Below the pieces are notes generated by a model. The model was not told the DNA's origin, did not search any database, and saw nothing but the letters and a program-made list of their open reading frames with translations. From positions 186,001 to 250,000 of the forward strand of contig CAWAVW010000004.1 of the NCBI GenBank assembly GCA_963785585.1: DNA of 64,000 bases, read 5' to 3'. Source of the stretch: Palsa-295 sp963785585. GTDB taxonomy: Bacteria; Acidobacteriota; Terriglobia; Acidiferrales; UBA7541. Positions within the stretch are counted from its first letter, which is position 1. Every line of letters starts with the position of its first letter. The translations under genes were made by a program, and so were the position numbers. This document shows, one piece after another, positions 17,549-25,679 of the stretch.

Positions 17549-18457
17549 ATGGCACGTCCCGATTGTCCCCATTGCGAAGGCAGCGGCTGGAAAGTCGTCG
17601 AGCGCACCGAAAAGGGAGCGCAAGCGATGGCTACCGACCGCCCTGGCTCCGCCTCCGGCGAACCGAAAATGTCCTGGGCCGTCCCCTGCGATTGCACCAC
17701 CGGAGACAAAACCGAACGCGCCTTGCAGCGCGCCCGCGTGCCCGAACGCTACCGCCATTGCGATTTTGAAAATTACGAAACGGACAACGAAGTCACCGGC
17801 GCGACGAAAGAGCAGACCGCCGCGTTCAACCGCAGCCTCGCGCAAGCCAAGCTCGTGGTGCAGCGCTTCGCCGAAGAATTTTTGCCCGTCGCCGGAGCCG
17901 ATAGCGAACACGGTTTGCTGCTGATGGGTCCGTGCGGGGTAGGGAAGACGCACCTCGCCATTGCCGCGATGAAGACCATCGTGCTGCGCGGACACAGCGG
18001 CCTCTACTACGATTACCGCGAACTGCTGAAAGCCATTCAAGACAGCTACAACGCCGAAAGCCAGGCCACCGAAATGAGCGTGCTGGAGCCGGTGTTGAAA
18101 GCCGAAATTCTGGTTCTCGACGATGTCGGCTCGAGCAAGCCTTCGCCCTGGGCGCTCGAAACCGTCGGCCACATTTTGAACACGCGCTACAACGAAAAGC
18201 GCGTCACCCTGCTGACCACGAATTACCTGGATACCGAAGGGCCGGGCGGAGCGGCCAGCGCCGCTGCCGCTGCCGCCGGATCGTCCAGCGCGCCCGCTCG
18301 CGCGATCGGTATGCGCGCTCCGACGATCGAGGATTCGCTCAGCGAACGCGTCGGACGCCGCATCCGCTCCCGCCTCTACGAAATGTGCCGCACCGTCGAA
18401 ATTTTCGCCCCCGACTACCGCAAGGAAATCCGCCACGCCGGACCCTACCGGCCTTAG
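17549..18457 (+). CDS. DnaC/IstB-type AAA+ ATPase
   Basis: A protein of 302 residues. An N-terminal zinc-ribbon-like part has CPHC and CDC motifs. A AAA+ domain has Walker A GPCGVGKTH, Walker B ILVLDDVGS and a sensor-1 asparagine in LLTTNYLDT. The C-terminal segment holds an arginine-rich stretch (RVGRRIRSRLYEMCRTVEIF). It resembles helicase loaders DnaC/DnaI and the transposition helper IstB; with no transposase nearby, a replication or primosome role is more likely. The ATG at 17549 starts MARPDCPHC; the frame is open upstream but that part is not conserved in style. An Ala/Ser-rich insert lies after the Walker B region. It is the last gene before the GC-skew change at 18.46 kb. Confidence 0.82.
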   Translation: MARPDCPHCEGSGWKVVERTEKGAQAMATDRPGSASGEPKMSWAVPCDCTTGDKTERALQRARVPERYRHCDFENYETDNEVTGATKEQTAAFNRSLAQAKLVVQRFAEEFLPVAGADSEHGLLLMGPCGVGKTHLAIAAMKTIVLRGHSGLYYDYRELLKAIQDSYNAESQATEMSVLEPVLKAEILVLDDVGSSKPSPWALETVGHILNTRYNEKRVTLLTTNYLDTEGPGGAASAAAAAAGSSSAPARAIGMRAPTIEDSLSERVGRRIRSRLYEMCRTVEIFAPDYRKEIRHAGPYRP

Positions 18458-18529
18458 GTGTTTCCGCGGTTCACAGGCGGGAGCGCCTGGGCCACAGAAT
18501 TCCCGATGACAAGTTGGCATGGGAGTGGA

Positions 18530-18562
18530 TTTCTAATCGCAAAATAGTGTTGCGATTAGAAA
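18530..18562. repeat. Perfect inverted repeat TTTCTAATCGC
   Basis: TTTCTAATCGC at 18530-18540 and its exact complement GCGATTAGAAA at 18552-18562 are separated by 11 AT-rich bases. Related half-sites occur at 18598-18605 and 18827-18837. Confidence 0.85.
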
Positions 18563-18872
18563 GTTTTCCGTCGTTTGTTTTCTATGGTTTACGTTGATTT
18601 CTAATATTGGGAACGAGATTTCTGCGGTGACTACGGATGGGGATTTGCGGGGAGTACGGATGCGAGTTGCGGGGCGGAAGTGAAAAGACCGGAACACAGA
18701 GGGCAGGGAGATCGGGCGCACAGGGGTCGCGGAGGAAGAGGGGAAGCAGCGGAGCGGGTGTGCGGCGGCGGCGAGGCTACGCGAATCCGCGTAGGCTACG
18801 TGGCCAAATGAGACCGCTGATTTGTGTCGATTAGAAATGACGCCGGGCGAGTGTTTTGAGGAAGTTGCGCGC

Positions 18873-18902
18873 GTTTCTAATCGCGGAGTATGCCGATTAG
18901 AA
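18873..18902. repeat. Second copy of the TTTCTAATCG inverted repeat
   Basis: TTTCTAATCG at 18873-18882 and CGATTAGAAA at 18893-18902 are separated by 10 bases. The arms are the same as at 18530-18562, but the spacer is different and GC-richer. Confidence 0.85.
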
Positions 18903-19135
18903 ATTTCGGGATTGGCGGGAAGTGTACGCGGATTCGCGTAGGGTAGGGCGGGGCAGGGTTGCGGGGCGGTTGGGTGAAGCTGCCCAAGTTGACCGCCGCT
19001 GCGCATGGTGCGCTCTCAATGGGCTCAAATGTTAGCCCTAGTGATGATAGCATAGTAGTACACGAAAAGCAACCGCTCGTTTGATTTAGCACAAAGATAT
19101 CTAGGCCTTAAGCGACGGCGACCAGGCTAACGAGA

Positions 19136-20347
19136 ATGACGCGCGACCTCAGCAGAAGAGTCCTCGGTGCCTCCGCGATCCTAGCCGCGGACCAGTACAC
19201 GGTGGTTGACGTAGATTTGGAAGACCTCGCTCGAAGATTAATTCTATTTGATAAGTACATTCTGTCATCCGTCCGACTTCAGGAGTTCCCTATTCTTGTC
19301 AATCGCGTTGGCTACGGACAAATCCGTGAACTTCTGGCCTCCCGAATCTTGGACGTTCGGTGCGAGTGCCTTACCACGGGCCAGCTTGCGCAAACCGACA
19401 TAGGTGGAAAACCGCGGTATCCACTTTTTCACTACCGGATCGATTGGATTGACGCAGCAAATCGAAAAGACTACGTGTCCGCGAACATGCGCGCGCTCGA
19501 CGGTTTGCCCGGAGTTACCTATAAGCAAGTGAGCAAATTGAAACGCGCTATAGATGCCTCAATTAACGAGTTGCCCCGTGAGCGAGTGCGCGCGGAGGTA
19601 TCTCCCCTATTTGAAAACGACATCCTGCACAATCCCGGACTTGTCAGGGCTGCGATCGACGCAGCGCTCGTGAAGCGCGGACACGTTGTTCCCCTCGGCT
19701 ATCGCTTCAGTATTCGCCGGATTGACGCAGAAACCTTCTTCGTCAACACGAACGTTCACGACCTCTTACACGTGGAAGAAGCTGAAGGCCATAAGATTAT
19801 TGAATTCGCTCTATTGGCGGTCGCCGGCCTTTCTCAAAATCTCGCGGAGATGATGCATTATTCGGCCGTCTCCGGTTTCAGGGAATCCGAGATCCAGCTG
19901 TACCGCCAGAAATTAGGTGTGCTTGCGTCGCTAGCAAATGCGAAGCACAAGGAAGTTGCTTTCCAGCGCGTTGTATCGATCGCCGAACTGCCTGACTTTC
20001 TCGGCCAAGGTAAGACTTTGGACATCGAAAGGCTTCTGAAGGTTCGCGAGATGCCGGAAACCCGCGAGTTTCGTGACTGGCTCGGAACTGTTGGTAGTGC
20101 CAGCGATTCAGAAATTTACGATCGCGTTACAAGTTTCCGAGCGCACGTTGGCGTGGTTCTTGGAAGCCGTCAGGGCAAAGCGATGCGATTCGTTGCCAAT
20201 GGGCTAATTGGGTTAACAGCGGTTCCAGCAATCGGATTGGTTGCCGGGGCGATTGACACTTTTTTGGTCGACAAGCTTCTGCCTAGGTCGGGAATCGCCG
20301 CGTTTGTGGATGAGCTATACCCGTCCTTGTTTAAGGTAAATTCGTAA
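19136..20347 (+). CDS. Unrecognised protein, first gene of an accessory cluster
   Basis: A protein of 403 residues with no family I recognise. The N-terminal part (LARRLILFDKYILSSVRLQEF) and the middle look alpha-helical and soluble. A hydrophobic stretch near residues 358-385 (FVANGLIGLTAVPAIGLVAG) could be one or two membrane segments, followed by a short tail. The composition is less GC-rich than neighbouring core genes, and its G and C counts are nearly equal, unlike the flanking blocks. Three further unknown genes follow in the same direction. A role in defence or stress is possible only by association with the HEPN-like gene. Confidence 0.7.
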   Translation: MTRDLSRRVLGASAILAADQYTVVDVDLEDLARRLILFDKYILSSVRLQEFPILVNRVGYGQIRELLASRILDVRCECLTTGQLAQTDIGGKPRYPLFHYRIDWIDAANRKDYVSANMRALDGLPGVTYKQVSKLKRAIDASINELPRERVRAEVSPLFENDILHNPGLVRAAIDAALVKRGHVVPLGYRFSIRRIDAETFFVNTNVHDLLHVEEAEGHKIIEFALLAVAGLSQNLAEMMHYSAVSGFRESEIQLYRQKLGVLASLANAKHKEVAFQRVVSIAELPDFLGQGKTLDIERLLKVREMPETREFRDWLGTVGSASDSEIYDRVTSFRAHVGVVLGSRQGKAMRFVANGLIGLTAVPAIGLVAGAIDTFLVDKLLPRSGIAAFVDELYPSLFKVNS

Positions 20348-20394
20348 CTCGTGACCTTTGGAAGGCATGGACTGAAAGCCGGAAGTGAGCGCCA

Positions 20395-20826
20395 ATGAAG
20401 AGGAAGGCGACGGACCACGAACAGGATTATCTCGATAAAGCCGCTTATTCCTACGATCGTGCTCTGAAATGTGGTGAGTTGGGGCTCGGTCTGGAATCGC
20501 TCACGAATTTGGGTTCCACTTTCGAATCACTACTAAAAGTCGGGTCTCCAAAGTCTCGAAGGCTCAACGATCTCTTGAAGAAGTTCGAACGTAACCCATT
20601 ACTTGAGTCCGCGGAGATTATTGATCATCTAGGAGCAGCCTGCGTGACCTGCTATGGCGAGCGCGTCGGAATGCTGCGAAATTCTGTGCATCCGGACCGA
20701 CTTGCCGAAATAAAACCGGACGATCTGCGGGACACTGACCTCCTAATCCATGTCATGATTACTAACTTACACCGACTCTCGAATCGCGAAGTTCAAAATG
20801 TCTCCGGAGACAGGCATTGGGGTTGA
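20395..20826 (+). CDS. Small helical protein, possibly HEPN-related
   Basis: A protein of 143 residues, predicted all-helical, unrecognised. Its C-terminal half has GMLRNSVHPDRL, where R95-N-S-V-H99 sits where HEPN-type and DUF4145-like proteins carry the RN..H motif. The spacing is one residue short of the classical RX4-6H ribonuclease motif. It lies 47 bases after the 403-residue gene and upstream of a second protein with a better HEPN motif. The two could be partners. The ATG at 20395 was taken as the start. Confidence 0.6.
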   Translation: MKRKATDHEQDYLDKAAYSYDRALKCGELGLGLESLTNLGSTFESLLKVGSPKSRRLNDLLKKFERNPLLESAEIIDHLGAACVTCYGERVGMLRNSVHPDRLAEIKPDDLRDTDLLIHVMITNLHRLSNREVQNVSGDRHWG

Positions 20827-21001
20827 GCAGCGTCGCGGCGAGGAGCGGGGGTACAGGGCCTGAAATTCCATCTGAACCTAGTTCGTAGGGTTCGCCGGCC
20901 AGTTAAAGCGCCAGTCTCTTAAAGCGCCATTTTTGGGTTCGAACCGGCGGATGTATGTGCGACGCGAAGTTCTGAAGCGCGTTCCAACGGAGGGTACACC
21001 A

Positions 21002-21787
21002 GTGACTATGACGCATTCCAAGGCGTACGCAAATTATAGGTCTCAGGCCAATGCGCTTATGAGTTTTACGGTCCTGGTGGCCTACGCTATGCCGGCACTG
21101 CGAGAGGAAATCGCAGAAGTGAATTCTGGAAAGAAGGCGGCCTTGTCGCGGCCGGATTTCTTTCATAGGAGCGATCGCACGACCGTCGGAGATACGCAAA
21201 AGGCCGCTTCCGCGTACGAAGTTCACCTGGCTTCGTACCTTCTGCTTGCGCACTTTAGTTTTTTTGAGGCGTTCGTTGAGTCTCTGATCGAGGAGTTTAT
21301 GGAATTCCACGGCGGCAAAGACGCCATCATGGAGAGGGGCCGGCGGAGATTCAAACGATTTGTTTCTAGTCAATCGAGGTCGAAGGTGCCGTTGAAAGCA
21401 AAGCTGCAGGACTCAGATAAATCCTCGTGGCGTAAACGGTACAGGAATGTTTCGGAAGCCTTAGATAAGAACGGGTTCCGATTTCCTACCGACCTTTTAG
21501 CCCTATTTGGCGCGCGTGCTCTTTTTGAGTCCACTAAGAGATTCAAGGCGGACAAGATTCCAGAGTTATTGATCGACGCGTTTGGTGTCGAACTCACTGC
21601 TTCCGACGTGGATCAATTCCGCAAGATTCAACACCTCCGGAACAAAATTGCTCACGGAGACGGGAGCTCGGTAACGTTCTCGGTGAGAGACGCTACCAAA
21701 ATGAACAATTTCTTGAGGTCGATAGCCGTGAAGGCGTCGAACCACTTCGCAGAGAACTTTTTTGTAATCGAATCCTATATTCCCTAG
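21002..21787 (+). CDS. HEPN-like protein with RX4H motif (RiboL-PSP/MAE_28990-like)
   Basis: A protein of 261 residues. The C-terminal part has QFRKIQHLRNKIAHGDG, in which R213-N-K-I-A-H218 is the RX4-6H motif of HEPN domains, known RNases in toxin-antitoxin and anti-phage systems. The N-terminal half has the helical LASYLLLAHFSFFEAFVESL segment typical of RiboL-PSP-HEPN-type proteins. The start is GTG 21002, with GGAGGG seven bases upstream; the frame is open from 20933, but nothing there supports earlier initiation. It is the third gene of the cluster, 26 bases before the fourth. RNase activity is inferred from the motif only. Confidence 0.72.
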   Translation: MTMTHSKAYANYRSQANALMSFTVLVAYAMPALREEIAEVNSGKKAALSRPDFFHRSDRTTVGDTQKAASAYEVHLASYLLLAHFSFFEAFVESLIEEFMEFHGGKDAIMERGRRRFKRFVSSQSRSKVPLKAKLQDSDKSSWRKRYRNVSEALDKNGFRFPTDLLALFGARALFESTKRFKADKIPELLIDAFGVELTASDVDQFRKIQHLRNKIAHGDGSSVTFSVRDATKMNNFLRSIAVKASNHFAENFFVIESYIP

Positions 21788-21812
21788 TCTCGGGCCCGAC
21801 CAAGGAGGAGCG

Positions 21813-22355
21813 ATGGCATTGGCGATAGCAATCTTGAGCCTACTCGCCAGCGTGGCGTTTAATGTTTTTCAATACTTCTGGCGTCAACAGGACCGACTAG
21901 AACGCGCGAAGGAGAAACTTGCGGATCAAAAGGACGAGGAGCAACGGCTCGCGAAGATCCAAAAAGCCGAGCAGTCTCCTCCTGAGTTCCATAACATTGG
22001 GGGAGATCCCGGCCCTATTAGCATCAGCCGAGTGCAGCACGCACTTCAAGGGCGCTTGATGGATGTTTGGGGTCGCGTGACGATCGTGAATCCCACTGGC
22101 CGCCCAATGAAGATTCGGATCAGCCGACTCGTGTTGGGCGGCGAGCAGTGCCCACTGCAAGGAGCGTTTTTCCGATCCAACGCCATGGAGAGGTTGGAAG
22201 GGATTACAGTCGTCGGTAACCACAAACAGGACTACGAGATTCACTTCATGTTTCCCGACGACAGATACCCGTCAAAGCCTTCGCGCAAGGGCGAACTATG
22301 GCTGACTAGCAGCAATGTGGATGGCTCGTTCTGCGTATCGGTAACCTGTCCGTAG
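21813..22355 (+). CDS. Membrane-anchored protein of unknown function
   Basis: A protein of 180 residues. A membrane anchor lies at residues 2-20 (ALAIAILSLLASVAFNVFQY), then a charged coiled-coil-like helix (about 25-55), then a beta-rich domain with WGRVTIVNPTGRPMKIRISR that may be Ig-like. A strong AAGGAGGAG motif precedes the ATG. It is the last gene of the four-gene cluster. An N-terminal anchor with a cytoplasmic or periplasmic sensor domain would suit a membrane partner for the HEPN-like protein, but there is no direct evidence. Confidence 0.65.
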   Translation: MALAIAILSLLASVAFNVFQYFWRQQDRLERAKEKLADQKDEEQRLAKIQKAEQSPPEFHNIGGDPGPISISRVQHALQGRLMDVWGRVTIVNPTGRPMKIRISRLVLGGEQCPLQGAFFRSNAMERLEGITVVGNHKQDYEIHFMFPDDRYPSKPSRKGELWLTSSNVDGSFCVSVTCP

Positions 22356-22474
22356 TAAGTAGTTGCGTTCGGGGTGAACCCGAGCGCGGCTGTCAACTCC
22401 TCGTGCGTCTCGCGTTTCTACCCATATTCGTCGACGCTTCGCGGGGCGTCAGCATAGAAGAACATTTCGCGCGG

Positions 22475-22501
22475 GGCGCAGACGTGGGCGTCTACGCTAC
22501 G
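22475..22501. repeat. AGACG-hairpin intergenic repeat, copy 1
   Basis: The core GCAGACGTGGGCGTCTACGC forms a short hairpin (AGACG/CGTCT, loop TGGG), followed by TACG. Confidence 0.75.
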
Positions 22502-22575
22502 GGAGGCAGCGACGTTGCTGGGCCGGTCAACCGAGTTCGCACAAGCGATACACCATCGCGAAGCGCAGGCTTTTG

Positions 22576-22604
22576 GCGCGCAGACGTGGGCGTCTACGCT
22601 ACGA
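22576..22604. repeat. AGACG-hairpin intergenic repeat, copy 2
   Basis: Identical core to the copy at 22475-22501, 100 bases downstream. A third, degenerate copy lies at 30754. Confidence 0.75.
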
Positions 22605-22725
22605 GAGGCTGCGGGGTCTGCTGCGATATTTGAGGTGGCGGCGTGGGGCGGGGCGGGCGGAGTGGCAAAATTCAACATTGAAAATTTCGGGTGGGAAGTA
22701 CTTCCGGTACTGGGCGATGGATTGG

Positions 22726-22755
22726 TTGACAGTGTTGGGAGGGGGCGGGTATCAT
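22726..22755 (+). promoter_or_regulatory. Putative sigma-70 promoter of rpsA
   Basis: TTGACA (22726-22731) and TATCAT (22750-22755) are separated by 18 bases, leaving a leader of about 120 bases before rpsA. Confidence 0.65.
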
Positions 22756-22883
22756 CTGCGTGACTAGAGCGTTCGAGCGTGGGCGCTCTTTCCCCTTTCT
22801 TGGCACCAAACCCAAGCAGGTTTGAGGTACCAAGGCCAGACTATCGGCAAACAGGGCACGCATCTGTACGGAGGCCGCTCCCC

Positions 22884-25121
22884 ATGCAACCCGAACACGA
22901 CACAAACGAAGCACCGTCCGCGAACGAGAATCAATTGGCGGAGAACGCCAGCGAGACGCCGGCAAATCCCGCAGTGCAATCCGATGGGTCTCGTGGTGTG
23001 TCTGGCGGCGGAGCAGCAACGGCCGTGGTGCGCGCGCAGGAGCCCGTGATGGAAACGGCGGTTGAGCCTCCGGCGGAGACGCGCGTGGAAGTGACCGAAG
23101 CGGAGGCGCACGCAGCGGAAGCGCATCCGGGCGCGGTGGATATTGAGGATGAAAAGCCGACGCATGCCGCGATTCCGGCAACGGCGGCTGGTGCGGCGGT
23201 GGCTGCGGGTGAAGTTGTGTCGCGCAGCGCGGATGTGATCGCGACGGAGCCTGCAACGGAAAGTCCTGTGGCTCACGCAGCGGTGGTGGATTTGCACGAA
23301 GCGCATGAGGCGCACGAAGCGGCGCGCGCGAAGGAAGAGGCTGAAGCGAAGGAAGCCATCGAGAGCCACGAGACGATGGAGCAGTTGCTCGAGCAGTTCC
23401 CGACGCCGGAGCCGGTGGCGGCCGAAGGCGAGATTTTCGATGGGCGCGTGGTGAGTGTGACCGACGCGGGCGTTGTGGTAGATGTGGGCGGCAAGTTCGA
23501 AGGATTGGTTCCGGCGCAGGAATTTGCGGATTCGGGCAGCCCGATCGAGTTTGGTCCGGGACAGACGATTGAAGTCGAGCGGCTGAGCGAGCACAAAGAC
23601 GGATATGTGCTGCTGTCGCATGTGCGCGCGCACCGCCGGCGGGTGTGGGAGCGGATCGACAAGAGCTACCGCGAACATCAGACGGTGAAGGGCAAAGTCA
23701 CTGAGCGGATCAAGGGCGGATTGGTGGTGGATATTGGCGTGCGGTCGTTTTTGCCAGCGTCGCAGATTGAGTTGCGCCCGGTACACGATCTGGACGCGTG
23801 GAAGGATAAGGACATCGAAGTCCGTGTGCTGAAGCTGAATCGCAAGCGCGGGAATGTGGTAGTGAGCCGTCGCGCGATTCTGGAAGAAGAGCAGAAGGCC
23901 AAGCGGAGTTCGCTGCTGGATTCGCTGAGCGAAGGCACGACGGTAACGGGCAAAGTGAAGAACGTGACGGATTACGGCGTGTTCGTCGATCTGGGCGGCA
24001 TGGACGGGCTGCTCCACGTAAGCGACCTGGTGTGGGGACGCGTGCCGCATCCTTCGACGATTGTGAAGGCCGGCGACGAGATTCAAGTGCAGGTGCTGAA
24101 GTTCGACAAGGAAAAGCAGCGGATTTCGCTGGGGCGCAAGCAGTTGCTGCCCGATCCGTGGGCGACGGTGCCGGAGCGGTTTCCTGTGGGAACCAAGGTG
24201 ACCGGAAAGATTGTGGGCGTGACGGATTATGGCGCGTTCGTGCAGATCGAGCCGGGAGTCGAAGGCCTGGTGCACGTGAGCGAGATGAGCTGGTCGAAGC
24301 GGACCAAGCATCCATCGAAAGTGGTGAAGGTGGGCGACGAGGTTGAGGTAGTGGTGCTGGAAGTGAAGACCGACCAGCGCCGGATTTCGTTGGGATTGAA
24401 GCAGACGCAGCCCGATCCGTGGAATGCCGCGGCGGAGAAGTATCCGGTGGGGACGATCGTCCACGGGAAGATCCGCAACCTGGCGGATTTTGGCGCGTTT
24501 GTGGAGATTGAAGAGGGCATGGAAGGGCTGATCCACATCAGCGATGTGAGCTGGACGGAGCGGATCAAGCATCCAAGCGACAAGTTCAAGAAGGGCGACG
24601 CGGTTGAAGCGAAAGTGCTGAAGGTGGATTCGGCGAACCGGCGGTTGTCGCTCGGAATCAAGCAGGTGAAGGACATCTGGAACGATTGGTTCACGGCGCA
24701 CAAGATCGGCGAAGTGATTAAGGGCAAAGTGGCGCGGACGACGGATTTTGGGGCGTTCGTGCAGCTGGCGGAAGGAATCGAGGGGCTTTGCCACATATCG
24801 GAGATTGAGGAGCGGCGTCCGAAGGGCGATCGTGACAAGCATGGCGCCGGTTCGGGCGCGGCGGGCAGCGTTGGCAGCGCGGGTGACAAGGCGCAGCGCG
24901 GGGCTCGCGTGACGGCGGTGCTGACGGCGGGCAACGAGTACGACTTCAAAGTGTTGCGCCTGGAGCCGGAGCAGCACAAGATCAGCTTGAGTTACCGAGC
25001 GGCGCAGAAGCAGCAGGAGCGCCAGGAAATCGAGACGTTCCGGTCAACGTCGAAGGCAGCGAAATCGTCGCCGAACGCCACGATCGGCGACGCGATCAAG
25101 GCGAAACTGCAGGCGTCGTAA
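22884..25121 (+). CDS. rpsA: 30S ribosomal protein S1
   Basis: RNA-binding ribosomal protein that helps mRNA bind the 30S subunit. It has 745 residues. Six S1 domains follow one another from about residue 182, opening with GEIFDGRVVSVTDAG, VKGKVTERIKGG, TGKVKNVTDYG, TGKIVGVTDYG, HGKIRNLADFG and KGKVARTTDFG. An Ala/Glu-rich, probably disordered extension of about 180 residues precedes them. The last domain contains a Gly/Ala-rich insert (around KHGAGSGAAGSVGSAG). The ATG at 22884 has GGAGG upstream. An HU/IHF gene follows, the same rpsA-ihfB order as in proteobacteria. Confidence 0.93.
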   Translation: MQPEHDTNEAPSANENQLAENASETPANPAVQSDGSRGVSGGGAATAVVRAQEPVMETAVEPPAETRVEVTEAEAHAAEAHPGAVDIEDEKPTHAAIPATAAGAAVAAGEVVSRSADVIATEPATESPVAHAAVVDLHEAHEAHEAARAKEEAEAKEAIESHETMEQLLEQFPTPEPVAAEGEIFDGRVVSVTDAGVVVDVGGKFEGLVPAQEFADSGSPIEFGPGQTIEVERLSEHKDGYVLLSHVRAHRRRVWERIDKSYREHQTVKGKVTERIKGGLVVDIGVRSFLPASQIELRPVHDLDAWKDKDIEVRVLKLNRKRGNVVVSRRAILEEEQKAKRSSLLDSLSEGTTVTGKVKNVTDYGVFVDLGGMDGLLHVSDLVWGRVPHPSTIVKAGDEIQVQVLKFDKEKQRISLGRKQLLPDPWATVPERFPVGTKVTGKIVGVTDYGAFVQIEPGVEGLVHVSEMSWSKRTKHPSKVVKVGDEVEVVVLEVKTDQRRISLGLKQTQPDPWNAAAEKYPVGTIVHGKIRNLADFGAFVEIEEGMEGLIHISDVSWTERIKHPSDKFKKGDAVEAKVLKVDSANRRLSLGIKQVKDIWNDWFTAHKIGEVIKGKVARTTDFGAFVQLAEGIEGLCHISEIEERRPKGDRDKHGAGSGAAGSVGSAGDKAQRGARVTAVLTAGNEYDFKVLRLEPEQHKISLSYRAAQKQQERQEIETFRSTSKAAKSSPNATIGDAIKAKLQAS

Positions 25122-25298
25122 GGGTGCGCGGGTTCCGCAGCAGCGCGCAAGCGGGATTGGCGTGCGCGGCGAGCGGTTTGCCTTCGAACGAAAACAGTTT
25201 ACCTGACGGTAGATTGGTGATATGCAAGGACATGCGGCGCGTCGCCCGGTCCGCGCCAAGCCCGGCCTCAACGGAAAATTAGAGGAGAGTCTCAACCA

Positions 25299-25664
25299 AT
25301 GGCAGACACTGCCCCACAAAACAACCCCGAGCACGCGCACAAAGAACACACCGTCACGAAGGCCGAACTGGTCGAGGAAGTGACGCGCGTAACGGAATTG
25401 CCGCGGAAGGAATCCGAGGCGGTGGTGGAGACGATTTTCGAGAGCATCATCGGGGCGCTGCAGGCGGACGACAAGATCGAGATTCGCGGGTTTGGAAGTT
25501 TTCGCACGCGCGAGCGGCGCGGGCGAACGGGAAGAAATCCAAAGACCGGCGCGAAAGTGGAAGTGCCGCCGAAAAAGATTCCGTACTTCAAGCCGAGCAA
25601 GGAATTGAAAGATTACGTGAACAATCCGCGCGCTGCGGGTTCGGATCACGGCTCGCACGAATAG
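25299..25664 (+). CDS. HU/IHF-family DNA-bending protein
   Basis: A protein of 121 residues. The fold is marked by TKAELVEEVTRVTELPRKES, then the conserved IEIRGFGSFRTRERRGRTGR, the NPKTG arm and VPPKKIPYFKPSKELK. The tail suits IHF-beta-like proteins. It organises DNA as a dimer. The N-terminus has about 17 extra polar residues and the tail is short. GGAG lies upstream of the ATG. It follows rpsA by 177 bases, a gap that may hold its own promoter. Whether it is a homodimer-forming HU or a subunit of IHF cannot be told from sequence alone. Confidence 0.9.
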   Translation: MADTAPQNNPEHAHKEHTVTKAELVEEVTRVTELPRKESEAVVETIFESIIGALQADDKIEIRGFGSFRTRERRGRTGRNPKTGAKVEVPPKKIPYFKPSKELKDYVNNPRAAGSDHGSHE

Positions 25665-25679
25665 GCCACGGAATCGAAT

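Larger units (their letters stand above)
18458..19135. other. Non-coding region with inverted repeats at a GC-skew switch
   Basis: No convincing gene in 678 bases. A CAGGCG/CGCCTG hairpin lies at 18474-18489. An AT-rich stretch from about 18528 to 18610 contains a perfect inverted repeat. The word TTTCTAATCG or its complement recurs five or more times between 18530 and 18903. Two related words built on GCGAATCCGCGTAG lie near 18780 and 18925. The base composition of the + strand changes from C-rich to G-rich here. A 157-codon minus-strand frame across it contains the repeat as ISNRH and is judged spurious. Confidence 0.7.
22356..22883. other. Intergenic region with two hairpin repeats and the rpsA promoter
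   Basis: No gene is supported. Two copies of a GCAGACGTGGGCGTCTACGC element lie at about 22478-22501 and 22580-22602. A G-rich stretch (22630-22665) and the rpsA promoter (22726-22755) follow. Short frames here are repeat-derived. Confidence 0.65.

Noticed and set aside
18533..19006. 157-codon minus-strand frame in the 18.5-19.1 kb gap
   Set aside because: Its recurring ISNRH-type words come from the TTTCTAATCG repeats; no start signal or domain.
18458..19135. DnaA boxes for a classical oriC
   Set aside because: No TTATCCACA-like 9-mers found by eye, and no dnaA gene in the window; the origin idea rests on skew only.
22764..24977. 737-codon minus-strand frame across rpsA
   Set aside because: Arg/His-rich shadow of a clear S1 gene with six domains on the + strand.
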